From positions 248,001 to 312,000 of the forward strand of contig DAOSDY010000001.1 of the NCBI GenBank assembly GCA_035362835.1: a stretch of DNA of 64,000 nucleotides, read 5' to 3'. The notes beneath the pieces were generated by a model. The model saw only the letters and a list, made by a program, of their open reading frames with translations, did not search any database and had not been told where the DNA came from. The position numbers and the translations under genes were made by a program. Numbering within the stretch: position 1 is the first letter of the stretch; each line of letters begins with the position of its first letter. This document shows, piece after piece, positions 60,301 to 64,000 of the stretch. This DNA comes from Melioribacteraceae bacterium. GTDB taxonomy: Bacteria > Bacteroidota > Ignavibacteria > Ignavibacteriales > Melioribacteraceae.

Positions 60301-61610
60301 CCTTTGATTTTCCTTTTTATGGGAAATAGAAGATGTATTGTGGTCCCTTTCATCGGGAGCGAATCGAATTCCGCCGCACCGTCATTTTTCTTCATCAATT
60401 CCTTAACAATCCGGACGGTAAGGTTGACTATCGGATCCGAACTTGTATTTATATCTTTCCAGTAATCAGTTAGAAAAAATGAAAGTACTACGGTATCGTT
60501 AACAGATCTTGATTGAATGAACAATCCGCTGCCCCGCTTGGCTTTTCTTTTTATCAGTGAAAAAATATTTGTTGTAATCTGCTTAAGATGCTTCTGACTG
60601 CTTACCACCTGAGGTAATTCCTGTTCAAGGTCGAGCTCGCATTCGAGCTGAATTCCTTTTAATGTCGGTTCTGCTATTCCATAAATTTCTTTTAAAGCTG
60701 AATTCAGATTGCAGGGAATATTCTGGGCTTCGCCGGTCGATTTTACTTCGTTAAATTTCATCAACCTGAGAGAAAGCTCTTTTATATGATGGATTCTTTC
60801 CTTTATCTTTTCAATTATCAGCGGGTCAGCATAATTATCGTCGCCTGCCATAAAATCGACGCTGCTTAATATCATCTGTAGCGCATTCTGAATATCCTGA
60901 AGTATTCCCTCCGCATATTCACCAACGGCATAAATACGCAACTGGTTATTCAATTTTGACTGATATACCTGGACTTCGTTTAATAGTTTTCCGATTTCTT
61001 TCTTTTGTTTATTCAGGATCATTTTAGGAATAACGATCCCCAGAAGTACCTGAACTGCCTGATTCTCAAGTGAATCCTCCGGTACTTTATTGGCAGGACC
61101 AAGCAGAGAAAGAATACCGAATTCCGTGTTATTATATACGACCGGGAATAAAGTCTGACAAAGCTTTAATCCATTACCGGTATTAAAGTTCAGTTCGGGA
61201 ATTAGAGTAGGTTTTTTAGATTCGAACAACCAATCTATAATTCCATCCCTTTTTGCCTTACTCACAAGATTATTTTGTGCAACGGATACTTTTGGATTGA
61301 CAGCAATCAGATTGCTTTTAGACTCATCAAACAAAAACAAGTCGACTTCCTTTGCAACAATTATTTTTTTGACATAGCCCGAGAGTAAATTGTGGATCTC
61401 TTCAGAATCTTTCAACTCGCCGATACTTTTTTGAAAACCCGAAAGATTATTGATCAGGAAATTATATTTTTCGAGTTGATTAAATCTGTTATTGTGAGTT
61501 TCGAAACTAATCAGTTTCAGATCTCCGGAAGGAGACGATCCCTTTGTAAGATATTGGACTGAATTTGTAAAGGATTCGTAAGCAACAGTATTTTCTTTTA
61601 ATAGTCTCAA
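60297..61610 (-). CDS. GAF-containing degenerate histidine kinase
   Basis: This 437-residue protein has a GAF-like domain (about 45-200), then a DHp-like pair and an ATPase-like domain. The phospho-His site, normally in an A-G-I-x-H-D/E-I-N-N-P-L pattern, reads EGILQDIQNALQMIL: the His is Gln. The N-box position lacks the expected Asn (TTNIFSLIKRKAKRG), and the G1/G2 glycine boxes are poor, so it is probably not an active kinase. It may be an allosteric partner of another kinase or a phosphatase-like regulator. It overlaps the HDOD gene by 4 bases and lies among genes for flagellar regulation. Unknown signal. Confidence 0.75.
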   Translation of the reverse strand: MRLLKENTVAYESFTNSVQYLTKGSSPSGDLKLISFETHNNRFNQLEKYNFLINNLSGFQKSIGELKDSEEIHNLLSGYVKKIIVAKEVDLFLFDESKSNLIAVNPKVSVAQNNLVSKAKRDGIIDWLFESKKPTLIPELNFNTGNGLKLCQTLFPVVYNNTEFGILSLLGPANKVPEDSLENQAVQVLLGIVIPKMILNKQKKEIGKLLNEVQVYQSKLNNQLRIYAVGEYAEGILQDIQNALQMILSSVDFMAGDDNYADPLIIEKIKERIHHIKELSLRLMKFNEVKSTGEAQNIPCNLNSALKEIYGIAEPTLKGIQLECELDLEQELPQVVSSQKHLKQITTNIFSLIKRKAKRGSGLFIQSRSVNDTVVLSFFLTDYWKDINTSSDPIVNLTVRIVKELMKKNDGAAEFDSLPMKGTTIHLLFPIKRKIKG

Positions 61611-62488
61611 GTCAGGTTCCTCACAGATTCTAATTGAGCTTCGAGCGGTTCGCGATACAGCTCAATGAATTTATCCACGCCTTCCTGGTCTTTAAACTGA
61701 AGAGTTGAAGCTGCTTCATGATCGAGCACCAAATCATCATCCCAGGTGAATGATCCGAGTTTAAGTCGCTGTGTCATGTAATCGGCAAAGTGAATTATTG
61801 ATCCGATTACTTTCAGGTTGCCGTTGAGATGAGGAGTATGATGGTATTTAACCAGGTCGCAGAAATGATCCGGGAAATTCCAGTTTTTAAGAAGCATGTA
61901 ACCGATTACCTGGTGATCCATTCCGAGAGTAGTATTCTCAGCCTCACTATATTTCATTCCTGTCTTTACTGATTCGCAGATAGAAACGAAATCCGAATGG
62001 AGATAACGGTGAATAACCGATATGCCGAGATCGTGGAGCAATCCTCCTATAAAAGCATCGCCGCTCTGACGCAGACCCATATCGTCTGCGATCTTCTTGC
62101 TGATAGTAGCAGTAATATAGGCATGAATCCAGAAATCTTTCTGATTTAAATACTGGTCGCTCTTGTTTTTCAACGATTCCATAAGCGAGAGAGCTGTAAC
62201 AATATTTCTAATCTCATTGAATCCAAGAATCATAATAGCATATTCAATGGATGCAACTCTTTTAGATAATCCGTAAAAAGGTGAGTTTGAAATTGCAAGA
62301 ATCTTTACTACCAGGCTCTGGTCTTTTGATATCGCTTTAGCCAGGTTTTGAGGACTGGTATTAATATCTTTTAGCAGATCGAGAACCTCAGTAAGAATTC
62401 TGGGTGCCGGAGAGAGATTGGTAACTCTTTTCATTATGAGTTCTGTTCTCTCTTTCTTTTGGGTCTGGTCGAATGACATTATGTACAT
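61607..62488 (-). CDS. HDOD domain protein (second copy)
   Basis: The 293-residue protein consists of an HDOD domain: LSPAPRILTEVLDLLKDINT, QSLVVKILAISNSPFYGL, YAIMILGFNEIRNIV and the GGLLHDLGISVIHRYL part. An in-frame ATG at 62479 is also possible. HDOD domains are related to HD phosphohydrolases but usually lack catalysis and act in signalling. It is a paralogue of the neighbour at 62497-63366 with about the same length and is placed directly after it. Its position behind fliA suggests a role in motility control, perhaps regulating FliA or the second-messenger response. Confidence 0.88.
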   Translation of the reverse strand: MYIMSFDQTQKKERTELIMKRVTNLSPAPRILTEVLDLLKDINTSPQNLAKAISKDQSLVVKILAISNSPFYGLSKRVASIEYAIMILGFNEIRNIVTALSLMESLKNKSDQYLNQKDFWIHAYITATISKKIADDMGLRQSGDAFIGGLLHDLGISVIHRYLHSDFVSICESVKTGMKYSEAENTTLGMDHQVIGYMLLKNWNFPDHFCDLVKYHHTPHLNGNLKVIGSIIHFADYMTQRLKLGSFTWDDDLVLDHEAASTLQFKDQEGVDKFIELYREPLEAQLESVRNLT

Positions 62489-62496
62489 AGTTTGTT

Positions 62497-63366
62497 TTAG
62501 TTTAGTGATTCAAAATGTGTTTTTAATAGATTGTCGTACCTGAAAACGAACTGCTCAAAATTTTCAATACTGCCGAAACCGAGAATGTTGATTATATTAA
62601 AATCGAGCTGATAATTAGAATCCCACTGGAATACGCCGGCTTCTGATTTTTGTGTCATAAAATCAACCAGATGAACAAGAGATGCGAGAACCGGATTCTT
62701 TTCTGAAAACGAGGGACGGTGATGATAAAGGACAGCTTCATTTATTGACGAAGGAAAATTCCATTTCTCAAACATAAACTCAACTATATCTTCATGAGTA
62801 TAACCGAGAACCATTTTTTCTGCGGCCAAGTGTGTTACATTTTCGTTTTTAACGAGTTCAATAATCTTTTTGAATTCCGGTTTCATGTATTTCTGCATTA
62901 CAACAATTCCGAGATCATGCAGCAATCCGGCTGTAAAAACTTCTCCTGACTTCGGATAGTGCAGGTCATCGGCAATCCTTTTAGCAGAAGTTCCAACCAT
63001 CAAAGAATGCTTCCAGTAACTGTTATGATTCCAGTCGGGTGTGTTCTTAGCTTTAAAGACTTCCATCATAGATAACGCCAGTAAAAGACTTCTGATATGC
63101 TCGAGTCCGATTATAACGATAGCAAATTCTATTGTGGCAACTCTGCGCGGCAATCCATACATAGGAGAATTTGCAACGGATAGAATCTTGGTGGCAATCG
63201 ACTGGTCCTGTGAAATCACCTTGCAGAGGTCCGAGGCGCTTGTCTTTTCATCATCCAGCATATCAGATACTTCCGATATGATATGAGGAATTGATGGAAG
63301 ATTCCCGACCACCGATAACTGTTTCTTTATCCTCTGCTTAATCTCTATCGAGGTATTATCCAGCAT
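62497..63366 (-). CDS. HDOD domain protein (first copy)
   Basis: The 289-residue protein has an HDOD domain with LPSIPHIISEVSDMLDDEKT, QSIATKILSVANSPMYGLP, FAIVIIGLEHIRSLLLALS and AGLLHDLGIVVMQKYM. The sequence is clearly homologous to the second copy over the whole length, so a tandem duplication is likely. It starts inside the end of fliA (11-base overlap), so the two are likely translated together. HDOD proteins act as signalling scaffolds, often with kinases; the degenerate GAF kinase comes two genes later. Confidence 0.9.
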   Translation of the reverse strand: MLDNTSIEIKQRIKKQLSVVGNLPSIPHIISEVSDMLDDEKTSASDLCKVISQDQSIATKILSVANSPMYGLPRRVATIEFAIVIIGLEHIRSLLLALSMMEVFKAKNTPDWNHNSYWKHSLMVGTSAKRIADDLHYPKSGEVFTAGLLHDLGIVVMQKYMKPEFKKIIELVKNENVTHLAAEKMVLGYTHEDIVEFMFEKWNFPSSINEAVLYHHRPSFSEKNPVLASLVHLVDFMTQKSEAGVFQWDSNYQLDFNIINILGFGSIENFEQFVFRYDNLLKTHFESLN

Positions 63367-63991
63367 TATATAAAACCAGTTTCTGTTTTAACGATTTAAT
63401 TATTTTGGAATGGAGCTGAGATACTCTTGATACCGTTATATTAAGGAGCTTTGCGATTTCCTGGTAATTCAGTTCTTCATAGTAATATAGACTCAAAATA
63501 TTTCTATCTCTTTCGTTCAGTACTTTTATCAATTCAACCAGTTTCTCTTTCAATTCATTTTTTTCCAGGAGGTCGTCCGGTTCATCATAATTTCCAGAAA
63601 CCATTTCATAGAGTTGTATTCCTTCGTCTTCAACCACAGGACTGTTAAGTGAGACCGATGAGGAGACAGGAACCATTACGCCTTCAGAATCACAGACGGT
63701 CTCATACTTAGGGGAATATTTTCTTAGTTCATCGTAGATTTTTCCGCGGATTCTCTGGATAGCATATGTTTCGAACTTTGTTCCGTAATCCGGATCAAAC
63801 CGGTCGATAGCTTCGCTCAATCCTTCGATGCCGAACTGAAAATAATCGCGGCGATCGAACAGATCGTGCTGTGTGAAATTCGATTTGTGGATAACGTAAT
63901 GAACAAGATTAACGTAATTCATTATGATCTGTTTTTTCAGTTCTGTTGTGGGATTGTTTTTGAACGAAGCCCAGATATTATCATTATTCAT
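63356..63991 (-). CDS. fliA: flagellar sigma factor FliA (sigma-28), lacking an evident region 3
   Basis: The 211-residue factor has sigma region 2 (about 22-90: QFGIEGLSEAIDRFDPDYGTKFETY, read in parts, and AIQRIRGKIYDELRK) and region 4 (about 146-205: LVELIKVLNERDRNILSLYY, then ELNYQEIAKLLNITVSRVSQLHSK), matching FliA closely. Between them there are only about 55 residues without the W-V/L-PR and helix-turn-helix pattern that defines region 3 in FliA and SigD; E. coli FliA has about 85 residues there. This would be a two-domain sigma-28. Six TAAA-N15-nnCGATAA sequences in the window suggest that it still uses a sigma-28-like promoter. It is the first visible gene of the long operon; its promoter lies beyond the right edge. 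Confidence 0.92.
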   Translation of the reverse strand: MNNDNIWASFKNNPTTELKKQIIMNYVNLVHYVIHKSNFTQHDLFDRRDYFQFGIEGLSEAIDRFDPDYGTKFETYAIQRIRGKIYDELRKYSPKYETVCDSEGVMVPVSSSVSLNSPVVEDEGIQLYEMVSGNYDEPDDLLEKNELKEKLVELIKVLNERDRNILSLYYYEELNYQEIAKLLNITVSRVSQLHSKIIKSLKQKLVLYNAG

Positions 63992-64000
63992 TTTTATTGG

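Noticed and set aside
1..64000. Mobile elements, CRISPR arrays, tRNA or rRNA genes
   Set aside because: No transposase or integrase, no regularly spaced repeats and no cloverleaf or rRNA sequence was seen in the gaps, which are all shorter than 250 bases.

Overview
The window is bacterial, moderately AT-rich and almost fully coding. It most resembles a flagellated member of the Ignavibacteria / Bacteroidota-Chlorobi lineage. The evidence is a secreted protein ending in a type IX-style sorting domain with the PNPFNPST signature, a TonB receptor with an N-terminal carboxypeptidase-regulatory-like domain, one Bacteroidota-type (-33/-7) promoter candidate, and a full flagellar gene set. The lineage is an inference; no rRNA or other taxonomic marker is present. 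I saw no tRNA, rRNA, IS element, CRISPR array or phage gene.

Region 1 (1-21.6 kb) is a glycan-utilisation locus. A minus-strand series runs TonB receptor, secreted beta-helix protein with sorting domain, GntR/LacI-type (AraR-like) regulator, GH2 beta-glucuronidase, Na+/solute symporter, secreted alpha/alpha-toroid protein with C-terminal beta-sandwich (lyase-like), two tandem GH84-like hexosaminidase homologues, and a second toroid protein cut by the left edge. A plus-strand operon diverges from it (glutamine-amidotransferase-like protein, second symporter, URO-D-like protein), followed by a convergent secreted GH3 glucosidase. The enzyme mix points to a glycan with beta-linked glucuronate and N-acetylhexosamine. 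A palindrome in the divergent intergenic region is the best operator candidate.

Region 2 (21.6-31.3 kb) holds chemotaxis and filament genes: a hemerythrin / TonB-domain / chemoreceptor operon, CheW with a chemoreceptor carrying a c-type heme motif, then flagellin, fliS, fliD, a fliT-like gene and flgM. Terminators separate the units. Several units have an exact TAAA-N15-nnCGATAA sigma-28 promoter. The flagellin leader has two CsrA-type sites, one in a hairpin loop and one on the Shine-Dalgarno.

Region 3 (31.3-42.3 kb) is a sugar-nucleotide and glycosyltransferase block next to flagellin: UDP-GlcNAc 2-epimerase, two SDR enzymes, a sugar 3,5-epimerase-like cupin, a kinase-like/TPR/methyltransferase fusion, a 1472-residue methyltransferase/GT2/GT4/GT2/TPR fusion and a GT2-TPR protein. 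Flagellin or surface glycan modification is the likely role.

Region 4 (42.4-64 kb) starts with a three-gene sigma-28 unit: an unknown protein, a PAS histidine kinase and a membrane coiled-coil protein. Upstream of it lies an approximately 17 kb gapless operon: fliA, two HDOD genes, a degenerate GAF kinase, an unknown membrane protein, flgF, flgG, flgA, flgH, flgI, flgJ-SLT, flgN, flgK, flgL, motA2, motB2, fliW, csrA, REC-HPt, motA1, motB1, REC and REC-DHp. FliA appears to lack the region 3 domain. The parts form a coherent circuit: FliA and FlgM control late genes, CsrA and FliW control flagellin translation, and split phosphorelay modules sit beside the stators.
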